Shown one piece after another: positions 34,162-42,090 of a DNA stretch of 64,000 nt; within the stretch, counting starts at the first letter, position 1; each line of letters opens with the position of its first letter. Origin of the DNA: Streptomyces pyxinae (lineage in GTDB: Bacteria > Actinomycetota > Actinomycetes > Streptomycetales > Streptomycetaceae); NCBI RefSeq assembly GCF_024756275.1, contig NZ_JANUGQ010000011.1, forward strand, positions 124,001-188,000, written 5' to 3'. The position numbers were made by a program, and so were the translations under genes. The notes beneath the pieces were generated by a model that worked only from the letters and a program-made list of their open reading frames with translations, made no database searches and was not told where the DNA came from.

Positions 34162-35237
34162 CCCCGTACGGCTCCGCCACGACCGCCGCGCACCGCCGCC
34201 ACGACCCGGCGGCGCGCGGGTTCGCCAGCGACAACTACGCGGGCGCCCACCCGGAGGTCCTGGCGGCCATCGCCCTCGCCAACGGCGGCCACCAGGTCGC
34301 CTACGGCGAGGACGTGTACACCGAGCACCTCCAGCGGGTGGTGCACAGCCACTTCGGCCCCACCGCCGAGGCGTTCCCGGTCTTCAACGGCACCGGTGCC
34401 AATGTCACCGCCCTCCAGGCGCTCACCGACCGCTGGGGCGCGGTCATCTGTGCCGAGTCCGCGCACATCAACGTGGACGAGGGCGGGGCGCCCGAGCGGA
34501 TGGGCGGGCTCAAACTGCTGACCGTGCCCACCCCGGACGGCAAGCTCACCCCGGAGCTGATCGACCGCCAGGCGTACGGCTGGGACGACGAGCACCGGGC
34601 CATGCCGCAGGTCGTCTCGATCACCCAGAACACCGAACTCGGCACCGTCTACACGGTGGACGAGATCCGGGCCATCGTGGACCACGCCCACGGCCTGGGC
34701 ATGAAGGTGCACCTCGACGGCGCCCGGATAGCCAACGCCGCCGCCTCGCTGAACGTGCCGATGCGGGCGTTCACCAACGCGGTGGGCGTGGACGTGCTCT
34801 CGTACGGCGGCACCAAGAACGGCATGCTCTTCGGCGAGGCCGTGATCGTGCTCAACCCGGACGCGGTCAGCCATATGAAGCACCTGCGCAAGCTGTCCAT
34901 GCAGCTGGCGTCCAAGATGCGCTTCGTCTCGGTCCAGTTGGAGGCGCTGCTCGCCAAGGACCTCTGGCTGCGCAACGCCCGGCACGCCAACGCGATGGCC
35001 CAGCGGCTCGCGGACGGCGTCCGCCAGGTGGACGGCGTGGAGATCCTCCACCCGGTCCAGGCCAACGCGGTCTTCGCCCGGCTGCCGCACGAGGTGACCC
35101 GCCGCCTCCAGGAGCGCTTCCGCTTCTACTTCTGGGACGAGACGGCCGGCGATGTGCGCTGGATGTGCGCCTTCGACACCACCGAGGACGACGTGGACGC
35201 CTTCCTGCTGGCGCTCAAGGAGGAGATGGCGCGCTGA
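34140..35237 (+). CDS. low-specificity threonine aldolase-like PLP enzyme
   Basis: A 365-residue fold-type I PLP enzyme. FASDNYAGAHPEVLAAI is the family start, FNGTGANVTALQAL binds phosphate, HLDGARIANAA holds the conserved Asp, and the Schiff-base Lys is in LSYGGTKNGML. It cleaves L-threonine or allo-threonine to glycine and acetaldehyde, or related beta-hydroxy amino acids. The GTG start lies inside the SDR gene, overlapping it by 22 bases. The three-gene DUF6421-SDR-aldolase operon is recurrent in Streptomyces (from memory). Confidence 0.92.
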   Translation: MADPQALTPYGSATTAAHRRHDPAARGFASDNYAGAHPEVLAAIALANGGHQVAYGEDVYTEHLQRVVHSHFGPTAEAFPVFNGTGANVTALQALTDRWGAVICAESAHINVDEGGAPERMGGLKLLTVPTPDGKLTPELIDRQAYGWDDEHRAMPQVVSITQNTELGTVYTVDEIRAIVDHAHGLGMKVHLDGARIANAAASLNVPMRAFTNAVGVDVLSYGGTKNGMLFGEAVIVLNPDAVSHMKHLRKLSMQLASKMRFVSVQLEALLAKDLWLRNARHANAMAQRLADGVRQVDGVEILHPVQANAVFARLPHEVTRRLQERFRFYFWDETAGDVRWMCAFDTTEDDVDAFLLALKEEMAR

Positions 35238-35389
35238 GCGCCCCGGCGGATGTGCCTCCGGCGGGTGCGCCGTCGGCCGCCGCACGGCCGGACCGGACCG
35301 TCGTCCGGTCCGGCCGCTCCCTTCTCTCCCCGTCTCCTGTCCGCCCTGCCGCCGCCGTGTCCGCACGGTGGCGGCGGGGCTCCACGCGG

Positions 35390-35420
35390 TTGACCTTGAC
35401 ACGGTGACAAGGTCTTCACT
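35390..35420 (+). promoter_or_regulatory. MerR-type promoter and operator
   Basis: -35 TTGACC (35390-35395) and -10-like TTCACT (35415-35420) are separated by an over-long 19-base spacer. The spacer holds the dyad GACCTTG (35392-35398) and CAAGGTC (35408-35414), with additional inner pairing. Long spacer plus central dyad is the classic architecture for activation by MerR regulators. A MerR-family gene is in the operon downstream. Confidence 0.7.
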
Positions 35421-35441
35421 GTGGCCCGGGAGGTGGTCCCG

Positions 35442-36152
35442 ATGACCATGCCGGAAAAAGACACGAACGAAGACACGAACAAAGAAGACACGCGCACAGG
35501 AGACACGCACACAGGACGGGCCCTCGTGGGGCTGGCGGCGGGCAGCGCGTCGGCGCGGCTGCGGGCGGCGCTGGCGGTCGGCACGGCCCCCGACCCCCGG
35601 TACGTCGGCACACTCGTCGAACGGTGCGCGATCGAGCCCGACTTCCCGGTGCGGGAGATGCTGACCTGGGCGCTCACCCGCCACCCGGCGGCACTGACGG
35701 TCCGGGAGCTGCTCCGCGAACTCCGCTCGGAACGCGCGCAGGCACGAAGCCAGGCGCTGCACACCCTGTCCAAGATCGGGGACCGGCGGGCGTGGCCGGC
35801 GATCACCCGGGCGCTGCTGACCGACGCCGACGACGAGGTGGCCCGGGCCGCCTGGCGAGCGGCGGTCGTCCTCGTGCCCGAAGGGGAGAGGGCCGAGTTG
35901 GCGGAGGTGCTGGCGACCCAGTTCGGACGCGGCGTGCACGAGACGCGGTTGAGCCTCAGCCGGGCGCTGATCGCGCTCGGTGAGGTGATCATGCCGGCCT
36001 TGCGAGCCGCGATGACAGGTTCCGACCCCGGTGCGCGTGAGCACGCGATCGCCACCGAACGGCTGCTGCGTGACCCGGACACCGGCTTCGAGTCCGCGAT
36101 CGAGGAGGCGAAGCGCGTCGTGGCCCTCGGCCCCACCGGCCCGAAAGGATGA
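35442..36152 (+). CDS. HEAT-repeat protein
   Basis: A 236-residue protein. After a short acidic/Thr-rich leader (EDTNKEDTRTGDTHTG), the body is alpha-helical with HEAT-like repeats: SASARLRAALAVGTAP, EMLTWALTRHPAALTVRELL, QARSQALHTLSKIGDRRAWPAITRALL, EVARAAWRAAVVL. No catalytic motif is seen. The ATG at 35442 follows gggagg. It is the first gene behind the MerR-type promoter, with a MerR-HEAT regulator following. It may be a partner or effector that interacts with the HEAT part of that regulator, which is inference. Function unknown. Confidence 0.8.
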   Translation: MTMPEKDTNEDTNKEDTRTGDTHTGRALVGLAAGSASARLRAALAVGTAPDPRYVGTLVERCAIEPDFPVREMLTWALTRHPAALTVRELLRELRSERAQARSQALHTLSKIGDRRAWPAITRALLTDADDEVARAAWRAAVVLVPEGERAELAEVLATQFGRGVHETRLSLSRALIALGEVIMPALRAAMTGSDPGAREHAIATERLLRDPDTGFESAIEEAKRVVALGPTGPKG

Positions 36153-36171
36153 CAGCCGATGAGGACGACAG

Positions 36172-36240
36172 GCCATGAAGGTGACACCCATGGAAGGTGA
36201 CAGCCCTGGAAAAGGTGACAGCCCTGGAAGGTGGCAGCCC
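36172..36240 (+). repeat. tandem repeat resembling duplicated ribosome binding sites
   Basis: Four imperfect copies of ggaaggtgacagccc-type units (16-18 bases) lie between the HEAT gene and the MerR start. Each copy carries a purine-rich ggaagg core and some have ATG. The frame is open through it from ATG 36175. Confidence 0.7.
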
Positions 36241-37245
36241 ATGCTGATCGGTGAGGTGGCACGGCGGTCCGGGGTCAGCGCCCGCATGCTCCGGCACTAT
36301 GAATCGCTCGGCCTGGTACGGCCGACGGGCCGGACCGGCACCGGCTACCGGGAGTACTCCGCCGAGGACATCCGGCGGATCTTCCACATCGAGAGCCTGC
36401 GGTCCCTGGGGCTGTCGCTGAGTGACGTCGGGCGGGCGCTCGACGAACCCGGCTTCCTGCCCGCGGAGCTGGTCGGCGACCTCGTCCGCCGGACGCGCGA
36501 ACGCATCGCGGCGGAGACGGAGCTGCTCACCCGGCTCCGCCGGATCGAGGCCGCGGAGCCCGCCGGCTGGGAGGACGTCCTCGGGACCGTCGCTCTCCTC
36601 CAGGCGCTGGGGTCGAAGAGCGCCGGTACCCGCCAGCGCGCGGCCCTCTCCTCGGCCGAAGAGGTTCCGGTGCCGGTGGAGGCACTGGTGGAGGCGGCGC
36701 TGAGCGAGCCGGACGCCCATGTCGCCGGCGCCCTTCGCTGGGCGCTGGCGCGAACGGGCACCGCCGGCTTGGCGCTGCTCGCGGAGGGCCTCGGCGCGCC
36801 CGGGGCCGAGGTGCGGAGACGTGCCGTCCGGACCATCGCGGAGATCCCGGACGACGCGGCGACCGCACTGCTGCGGGACGCCCTCGCCCACCCCGACACC
36901 GTGGTCCGGGGCTACGCGGCGCTGGCACTCGGGGAACGTGGCGTGGCCGACGCGGTCCCGGCGCTCGTCGACATGGTCGTGTCGGGGCGGAACGACGCCG
37001 AGGCGGCCGACGCGCTGGGCGCGCTGGCGAGCACTCCCGCGGCGGCCGACCGGATCGCCGCCGGGCTCGTCGGCCGCCTCACCCGGGGCACCCCGGAACC
37101 GCACGCCCGGCGGCGGCTGACCCAGGCGCTCGCGGACATCCCGGGAGACACGGCGTCGGGCGCCCTCGCGGAGCTGTCCCGCGACGACGACCGGGCCGTC
37201 GCACTCACCGCGACCTACGCTCTCGGGATGCGCGCCGCGCGCTAG
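36241..37245 (+). CDS. MerR-family regulator with C-terminal HEAT repeats
   Basis: A 334-residue regulator. The winged helix-turn-helix of the MerR family occupies residues 1-70 (IGEVARRSGVSARMLRHYESLGLVRPTGRT, GYREYSAEDIRRI). A linker coil (LVRRTRERIAAETELLTRL) follows. Residues from about 145 form HEAT-like repeats (VAGALRWALARTG, VRRRAVRTIAEIPDDAATALLRDAL, VRGYAALALGERGVADAVPAL). MerR proteins normally carry a metal or drug-binding C-terminus, so this is an unusual effector domain. The ATG at 36241 is used; upstream in-frame ATGs at 36175 and 36190 would add residues encoded by a tandem repeat. It probably acts at the operator before the HEAT gene. Confidence 0.88.
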   Translation: MLIGEVARRSGVSARMLRHYESLGLVRPTGRTGTGYREYSAEDIRRIFHIESLRSLGLSLSDVGRALDEPGFLPAELVGDLVRRTRERIAAETELLTRLRRIEAAEPAGWEDVLGTVALLQALGSKSAGTRQRAALSSAEEVPVPVEALVEAALSEPDAHVAGALRWALARTGTAGLALLAEGLGAPGAEVRRRAVRTIAEIPDDAATALLRDALAHPDTVVRGYAALALGERGVADAVPALVDMVVSGRNDAEAADALGALASTPAAADRIAAGLVGRLTRGTPEPHARRRLTQALADIPGDTASGALAELSRDDDRAVALTATYALGMRAAR

Positions 37246-37651
37246 CGGCCCCTTCGAGGCCCGTACGGCCCGTACGGCCGCACGGCCCGGCCCACGCGAC
37301 CCCGCGCCCCCGGACGGCCACGGCCGGATCGACCGCTCGCCGTTCACCATGGCGTTCAACCCGGCGGGCACGCCCGCCGGGACCGTACCGCTGACGGCCG
37401 ACCCGGTACGGCGCTTCGGACCGGCATGCGGTTCGCCCCCGGTCACGGTCACGAGGGCCGTCTCTTCCGCCTCGCTGGTCGACTCGAACGGGCGAGCCTC
37501 CGGGCGGGCCGCGACTCCCGCGACACCGGTCGGGGAGCCACCCGGGCCACCGAGAACCACGCCCCACCGGGCGGTCCGGGCCGCCGGCCGCTCGGTCTCC
37601 GCGTTCTATCCCGGGGAGCGCGGTCTTCGATCGGAGCCCCCCGGAGCCCCC
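37246..37651. other. unassigned stretch
   Basis: About 400 bases with no recognised gene. A forward frame from ATG 37349 (MAFNPAGTPAGTVPLTADP) runs to 37654 without family resemblance. It could be gene debris. No terminator of quality was seen immediately after the MerR gene. Confidence 0.3.
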
Positions 37652-37676
37652 TAGGCTCCTGATGCCTTCAAGGCAT
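37652..37676 (+). promoter_or_regulatory. promoter -10 and palindrome upstream of a secreted-protein gene
   Basis: TAGGCT at 37652-37657 resembles a Streptomyces -10. Directly downstream, ATGCCTT-c-AAGGCAT (37662-37676) is a perfect 7-base inverted repeat around one base, placed where a repressor would block transcription. Confidence 0.45.
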
Positions 37677-37710
37677 GCCCCTGACAGAACGATCGCATGA
37701 AGGAGTCAGC

Positions 37711-38196
37711 ATGAGGATCCAGCGGATCATTCGTGGTGCGGGTCTCGCGGCGGCGGCGGTCACCGCCCTGGCCGTCACCACCGCTCCGGCGAGCGCGGCG
37801 GAGGCCAACTGGAAGGAGGTCCAACCCAACGCCAACTGGGAGTGCGGGACCACCATCTCGCACGCCACCTATCCCGGTGTGAAGTTCCAGGGCTGCGTGG
37901 TCGCGAACAACAGCGGCGACGCCCAGCTCGTCCTGGTCGTCAACAACCAGGGTCCCAAGGCCGTGAACATCGGTGGCTGGACGTCGTCGCAGTTCGGCTC
38001 CAATGTCACCTGCGCCGATTCGGTGCTCAACACCGGCTTCCAGCGCGGCTGTTTCGGTCCGACGGTCAGTGTTCCCTGCAACGTCACCTACGCCAACTCG
38101 GTGCACCTCACCGTGAACGGATCCACCAAGATCGCCACCGCGCCCACGCTGACAAAGGTCTGCGGCCGGGAGGGCGCGGCCCTGCCCGCCGCCTGA
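37711..38196 (+). CDS. small secreted protein with six cysteines
   Basis: A 161-residue exported protein, not recognised. The signal peptide (IQRIIRGAGLAAAAVTALAVTT) ends near APASAAEA. The mature part of about 130 residues is beta-rich and polar, with six Cys (WECGT, QGCVV, VTCAD, RGCFG, VPCNV, KVCGR) that could make three disulfides. Phrases such as VVNNQGPKAVNIGGWTSSQ suggest an Ig-like or jelly-roll fold. The ATG at 37711 follows aaggag. It is monocistronic, with a palindrome in the promoter, and the gene ends before a hairpin terminator. Confidence 0.82.
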   Translation: MRIQRIIRGAGLAAAAVTALAVTTAPASAAEANWKEVQPNANWECGTTISHATYPGVKFQGCVVANNSGDAQLVLVVNNQGPKAVNIGGWTSSQFGSNVTCADSVLNTGFQRGCFGPTVSVPCNVTYANSVHLTVNGSTKIATAPTLTKVCGREGAALPAA

Positions 38197-38222
38197 CACA
38201 CTCCCCGCGTCCCTGACACGGA

Positions 38223-38247
38223 CGGCGCGCCGTGACCTGGCGCGCCG
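38223..38247. terminator. hairpin terminator
   Basis: CGGCGCGCC, a 7-base loop and GGCGCGCCG form a perfect 9-base-pair stem between the convergent secreted-protein and acyltransferase genes. Confidence 0.75.
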
Positions 38248-38394
38248 CCGGTGCCGCCCCCGGCCCCCATCGGGTCCGGGGGCGAGCGCCTTTCCCGCCG
38301 CGGGCTGGTGACGACGATCAGGGTGACGAGTCGCTGTGGAGACCGGATGCTGCCGGCGCGTCTCCGGCCCGCGTCACCGGCCCCGGACCCGGTG

Positions 38395-39117
38395 TCAGCC
38401 CGCCTCGCGGACCTGGGCCGGGGTCGGGGCCGTACCGCCGAGGTGGGCCGGCACCCACCAGGTGTCCGCCGTGTCCCGGGGGCGTACCGGATAGGCGCGC
38501 TGGGCGGCCTCCAGCAGCTCCTGGACACGCTCGCGCAGCCGCCGGGTGATGGCGCCCGCGTACTGGTCGGCGGGGGCCTCCACCGGCTCACCGACCCGGA
38601 TGGTCACCGGGATATGACTGCGCCGGAAGTTGCGCGGCCGGCCCTTGGTCCACAGCCGCTGGGTGCCCCAGAGGGCCATCGGCACCAGCGGCACCCCGGC
38701 CTCCTGGGCGAGCCGGGCGGCCCCGGACTTGAAGCTCTTCAGAGTGAACGACTGCGAGATGGTCGCCTCCGGGAAGACCCCGATCACCTCGCCGGAGCGG
38801 AGCGAGTCGAGCGCGTGGGCGTACGCCGCCTCGCCCTTGGCCCGGTCCACCGGGATGTGCCGCATGCCGCGCATCAGCGGGCCGGAGATCTTGTGCCGGA
38901 AGACCGCCTCCTTGGCCATGAAGCGGACCAGCCGCTTCTGCGGCAGGGCGGCCAGACCGGAGAAGATGAAGTCCAGGTAGCTGATGTGATTGCTGACCAG
39001 CACCGCCCCGCCGCCGCGCGGGATGTTCTCCGATCCCTGAGTGTCGATCTTGAGGTCGAGCGCCTTGAACATCGTGAGCGCGGCGCCGATGACCGGCCGG
39101 TAGACCAGCTCTGCCAT
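38395..39117 (-). CDS. 1-acyl-sn-glycerol-3-phosphate acyltransferase family protein (PlsC-like)
   Basis: A 240-residue membrane-associated acyltransferase. The catalytic NHISYLD (NHx4D) is near residue 43, the acceptor-binding FPEATIS at about 115 and VPLVPMALWG downstream, all as in PlsC. It would transfer an acyl group to lysophosphatidic acid or a similar acceptor. The C-terminal tail is Pro/Thr-rich (STAPTPAQ-type). ATG at 39117. No operon partner on its strand. The 370 bases upstream to the thioredoxin-like gene are non-coding and hold the divergent promoters, but no clear element was seen. Confidence 0.9.
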   Translation of the reverse strand: MAELVYRPVIGAALTMFKALDLKIDTQGSENIPRGGGAVLVSNHISYLDFIFSGLAALPQKRLVRFMAKEAVFRHKISGPLMRGMRHIPVDRAKGEAAYAHALDSLRSGEVIGVFPEATISQSFTLKSFKSGAARLAQEAGVPLVPMALWGTQRLWTKGRPRNFRRSHIPVTIRVGEPVEAPADQYAGAITRRLRERVQELLEAAQRAYPVRPRDTADTWWVPAHLGGTAPTPAQVREAG

Positions 39118-39486
39118 CTGGAGAGGACCCTTCTTCTCACAGCCTGGGGAGGGTTCTCCCGGCGGAAGTTACGCAGCCGTAGGTAGCGGCCTGCGGCAGA
39201 TCGTGCCCCATGCGTGCCCCGCAGACCAGTCCGGGAGGTCCCGACCTGCGGAGATTCTCGTCACGTCGTGCCCGCTCAGAGCCTCGCGGGGAATGATTCC
39301 CGCCCCGGCGGCGCTGAACCCGCCGTCCCGGGGCAGGCGGTGGGGCGATGCTCCCGGCCCGGCCCCGGCGGACCGCGTACCGCCGCCGCACCGGACCCGG
39401 CGCGGACGCCGGGACGGAACGGGGCGGTGGCACGGCCGGGCCGGCGACCGGCCGGCCGAACCGACGTGAGAGTGAGGATACGGACG

Positions 39487-39942
39487 GTGGTCACGGAACC
39501 GGACGGCAGGGTCACCGCGACGGCCGGGGACGGCGGGCGGGCGACAGGGCAGGCGGCGGGCCGGGCGGCGCTCGGTCCGGCGACCCTGGGCGCGGCGCTG
39601 GGGGAGCGGGCCACCCTGGTGCAGTTCTCCACCGCCTTCTGCCAGCCCTGCCGCGCCACCCGCCGGGTGCTCGGCGAGGTCGCCGCCATGGTCGGCGGGG
39701 TCGCCCATGTGGAGATCGACGCCGAGGCCCGGCTGGCGCTCGTCCGCGACCTCGGCATCGTCCGGACGCCGACCGTGCTGGTCCTCGACGCCGCCGGGCG
39801 GATCGTGCGCCGGGCCACCGGACTGCCCCGCCGGGCGGACGTGATCGCCGCCCTGGGCCGGGCCCTGGCGGACGAGCCGCCGGGCGCCGGGGAATCCACG
39901 GGCCCCGCTTCCCCGGCCGGTCACCCCGGTGACGTGCCGTGA
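39487..39942 (+). CDS. thioredoxin-family protein
   Basis: A 151-residue thioredoxin fold. The active site FCQPC lies after the strand TLVQFSTA; the usual WCGPC tryptophan and glycine are replaced. HVEIDAEARLALVRDLGIVRTPTVLVLDAAGRI is the second half with the cis-Pro. There is no signal peptide, so it probably acts in the cytoplasm. The GTG at 39487 is preceded by gagg. GTG at 39466 is an alternative. The tail is Gly/Pro-rich. The cysteine pair is intact, so redox activity is likely. Confidence 0.85.
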   Translation: MVTEPDGRVTATAGDGGRATGQAAGRAALGPATLGAALGERATLVQFSTAFCQPCRATRRVLGEVAAMVGGVAHVEIDAEARLALVRDLGIVRTPTVLVLDAAGRIVRRATGLPRRADVIAALGRALADEPPGAGESTGPASPAGHPGDVP

Positions 39943-40133
39943 CGCGGCTCTCACCGGGTGGCACGACCTTGACGCCGGCCGCCCCTTGTCGTCAGGCTGA
40001 CGCTGTGCCCAAGGAAATCCTTCTCCACGGCAGGCCGGACGTCGATCTGGGCCGGCACGCGAGCGCGCGCTGTCGGGGTGTCTGAACTGCCCCGGAACCC
40101 CGCCCGCGCCCCCCGCAGCAGAAGGACAACTCC

Positions 40134-40979
40134 ATGACGGCACTCTCCCGGAAGAATCCGACACACCGGACCGAGCACACCGAGCACGTGGACCACGCCG
40201 AATGCGGTGACCGCGCCGATCGGGCCGAGCGCGCCGACCGGGGTGAGCGAGTGGATCACGCCGAACGCGGTGACCGCGCCGAACGCGGTGACCGCGCCGA
40301 ACGCGCCGGCCACGCCGAGCGGGCCGACCGGGGCGAGCGTGTGGATCACGCCGACCGTGCCGACCGCTCCGATCGCTCCGACCGGGCCGAGCACGCCCGT
40401 CGGGCCGATCCCGCCGGCCTTCCCGCCCCGCGCACCGCCGCCGGTGTTGGCGGCCGGCCGGGTGCGGGCGCCGCCCCGGAGAAACCGGCGGCGGGACTCC
40501 CGGAGGCCGTCGCGCCCGAGCTGTTCCGGTCCGTCTTCCGCGAACACGCGGCGGGCGTCGCGGTCATCACCGCCCGGGGCGACCGGCCCGTGGGATTCAC
40601 CGCCACCTCCCTCACCTCGGTCGCGGCCGAACCGCCGCTGCTCTCCTTCGGGATCGGCACCTCCTCCTCCAGCTGGCCGGTGCTCGCCGAGGCCGAGTAC
40701 CTCGGGGTGCACATCCTGGGCGAGCACCAGGCGGAGCTGGCCGCCACCTTCGCGCGCAGCGGCGCCGACCGGTTCGCCGCGCCCACCCGCTGGAGCCCCG
40801 GCCCCGGGGGCGTACCGCTGCTCGACGGCGTCAGTGCCTGGCTGGTCTGCCGGGTCGCGGCGCTCGTCCCGGCCGGCGACCACCGGCTGGTCGTCGCCCG
40901 GGCGGTGGAGGGCGGCACGGCGGGCGGCGGACGCCCGCTGCTGTACCACCAAGGCCGCTTCAACGCCCTGCGGGACTGA
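40134..40979 (+). CDS. flavin reductase-like protein with charged repeat N-terminus
   Basis: A 281-residue protein. Residues from about 130 form the FMN-binding split-barrel of flavin reductases: FREHAAGVAVITARGDRPVGFTATSLTSVAAEPPLLSF, then VHILGEHQAELA and GDHRLVVARA. It may reduce FMN or bind FMN and supply a partner oxygenase. Residues 15-85 are a charged repeat of Asp/Glu-Arg/His-X triplets (ADRGERVDHAERGDRAERGD), encoded by 9- and 18-base DNA repeats and probably disordered or helical. ATG at 40134 follows aagga. The open frames in all readings of the repeat make the true start less certain. No operon partner is adjacent. Confidence 0.8.
   Translation: MTALSRKNPTHRTEHTEHVDHAECGDRADRAERADRGERVDHAERGDRAERGDRAERAGHAERADRGERVDHADRADRSDRSDRAEHARRADPAGLPAPRTAAGVGGRPGAGAAPEKPAAGLPEAVAPELFRSVFREHAAGVAVITARGDRPVGFTATSLTSVAAEPPLLSFGIGTSSSSWPVLAEAEYLGVHILGEHQAELAATFARSGADRFAAPTRWSPGPGGVPLLDGVSAWLVCRVAALVPAGDHRLVVARAVEGGTAGGGRPLLYHQGRFNALRD
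40176..40400 (+). repeat. coding 9/18-base minisatellite
   Basis: gccgaacgcggtgaccgc and relatives are repeated throughout, with a duplicated longer block (gccgaccggggtgagcg ... / gccgaccggggcgagcg ...). All forward and reverse frames are largely open across it. Confidence 0.8.
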
Positions 40980-41049
40980 GAAATCCCGGTTACGGAGCGT
41001 TGGCAAGGTCACAGTTACCTCGGCTTGCCCGCCGGGCAGGCAGTGGGTG

Positions 41050-41061
41050 TACTGACGAGTA
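41050..41061. promoter_or_regulatory. TACT-GACG-AGTA palindrome upstream of etfBA
   Basis: An inverted repeat TACT (41050-41053) and AGTA (41058-41061) lies 108 bases before etfB, followed by aatatt. A -10-like TATGCT is at 41117-41122. The palindrome form resembles operators of TetR-type fatty-acid-degradation regulators; the match to a specific regulator is inference. Confidence 0.4.
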
Positions 41062-41169
41062 ATATTCCGCGCAGGGGCGTCCGCCGCCCCGTGCGGAAAC
41101 CGCCCCATCAGGCGCCTATGCTGCGTGCATCAAGGCAGCCAGTAATGACGATGCAGTAGGAGAGCCGGC

Positions 41170-41955
41170 GTGAGCTTGAGGATCGTTGTCTGTGTGAAGT
41201 ACGTGCCCGACGCCACCGGCGACCGGCACTTCGCCGATGACCTGACCGTCGACCGGGACGACGTCGACGGCCTGCTGTCGGAGCTGGACGAGTACGCCGT
41301 CGAGCAGGCGCTCCAGATCGCGGAGGAGGCGGACGACGCGGAGATCACCGTGCTGACCGTCGGCCCCGAGGACGCCAAGGACGCGCTCCGCAAGGCGCTC
41401 TCCATGGGTGCCGACAAGGCCGTCCACGTCGAGGACGACGATCTGCACGGCACCGACGTCATGGGCACCTCGCTGGTGCTGGCCAAGGCGATCGAGAAGA
41501 CCGGTTACGACCTGGTCCTCTGCGGCATGGCGTCCACCGACGGCGTGATGGGTGTGCTGCCCGCGATCCTCGCCGAGCGTCTCGGCGTCCCGCAGGTCAC
41601 CCTGCTCTCCGAGGTCTCGGTGGAGGACGGCACCGTCACCGGCCGCCGCGACGGCGACACCGCCTCCGAGCGCCTGGAGGCGTCGCTGCCGGCCGTCGTG
41701 TCCGTCACGGACCAGTCGGGCGAGGCCCGGTACCCGTCCTTCAAGGGCATCATGGCCGCGAAGAAGAAGCCGGTGGAGTCCCTGGACCTGGAGGACCTGG
41801 AGCTCGACGCCGACGAGGTCGGTCTCGCGGGCGCCTGGACCAAGGTCGACTCCGCGACCGAGCGCCCGGCCCGCACCGCCGGCACGGTCGTCAAGGACGA
41901 GGGCGAGGGCGGCAAGCAGCTGGCCGAGTTCCTCGCGGGCCAGAAGTTCATCTAG
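41170..41955 (+). CDS. etfB: electron transfer flavoprotein beta subunit
   Basis: A 261-residue EtfB (FixA) protein. RIVVCVKYVPD is the family start, LDEYAVEQALQ and the AMP-binding region DKAVHVEDDDLHGTDV are present, and DLVLCGMASTDGVMGVLPAILAERLG is the conserved signature. The C-terminus has the KAKKKP-like recognition loop (MAAKKKPVESL). ETF passes electrons from acyl-CoA dehydrogenases to the ETF-quinone oxidoreductase. The GTG has an aggaga site. It forms an operon with etfA 135 bases downstream. Confidence 0.97.
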   Translation: MSLRIVVCVKYVPDATGDRHFADDLTVDRDDVDGLLSELDEYAVEQALQIAEEADDAEITVLTVGPEDAKDALRKALSMGADKAVHVEDDDLHGTDVMGTSLVLAKAIEKTGYDLVLCGMASTDGVMGVLPAILAERLGVPQVTLLSEVSVEDGTVTGRRDGDTASERLEASLPAVVSVTDQSGEARYPSFKGIMAAKKKPVESLDLEDLELDADEVGLAGAWTKVDSATERPARTAGTVVKDEGEGGKQLAEFLAGQKFI

Positions 41956-42090
41956 CCGCCCGCCGCCGTCCCGGGCTCCCGGACCGGGCCATTCGCAGGC
42001 CCCCGGACTCACGGACCCGGCCGGCGCCCCGGCTCGCGCAGAGCCCCACCGCCCGATTCTTCGCTTCGCATCCGCAGGAGAGCACATCCC

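Noticed and set aside
40134..41108. Antisense frame with a collagen- or PPE-like GPLG repeat opposite the flavin reductase
   Set aside because: The repeat is open in every frame because of the 9/18-base DNA unit. Only the flavin reductase frame continues into a recognisable domain.
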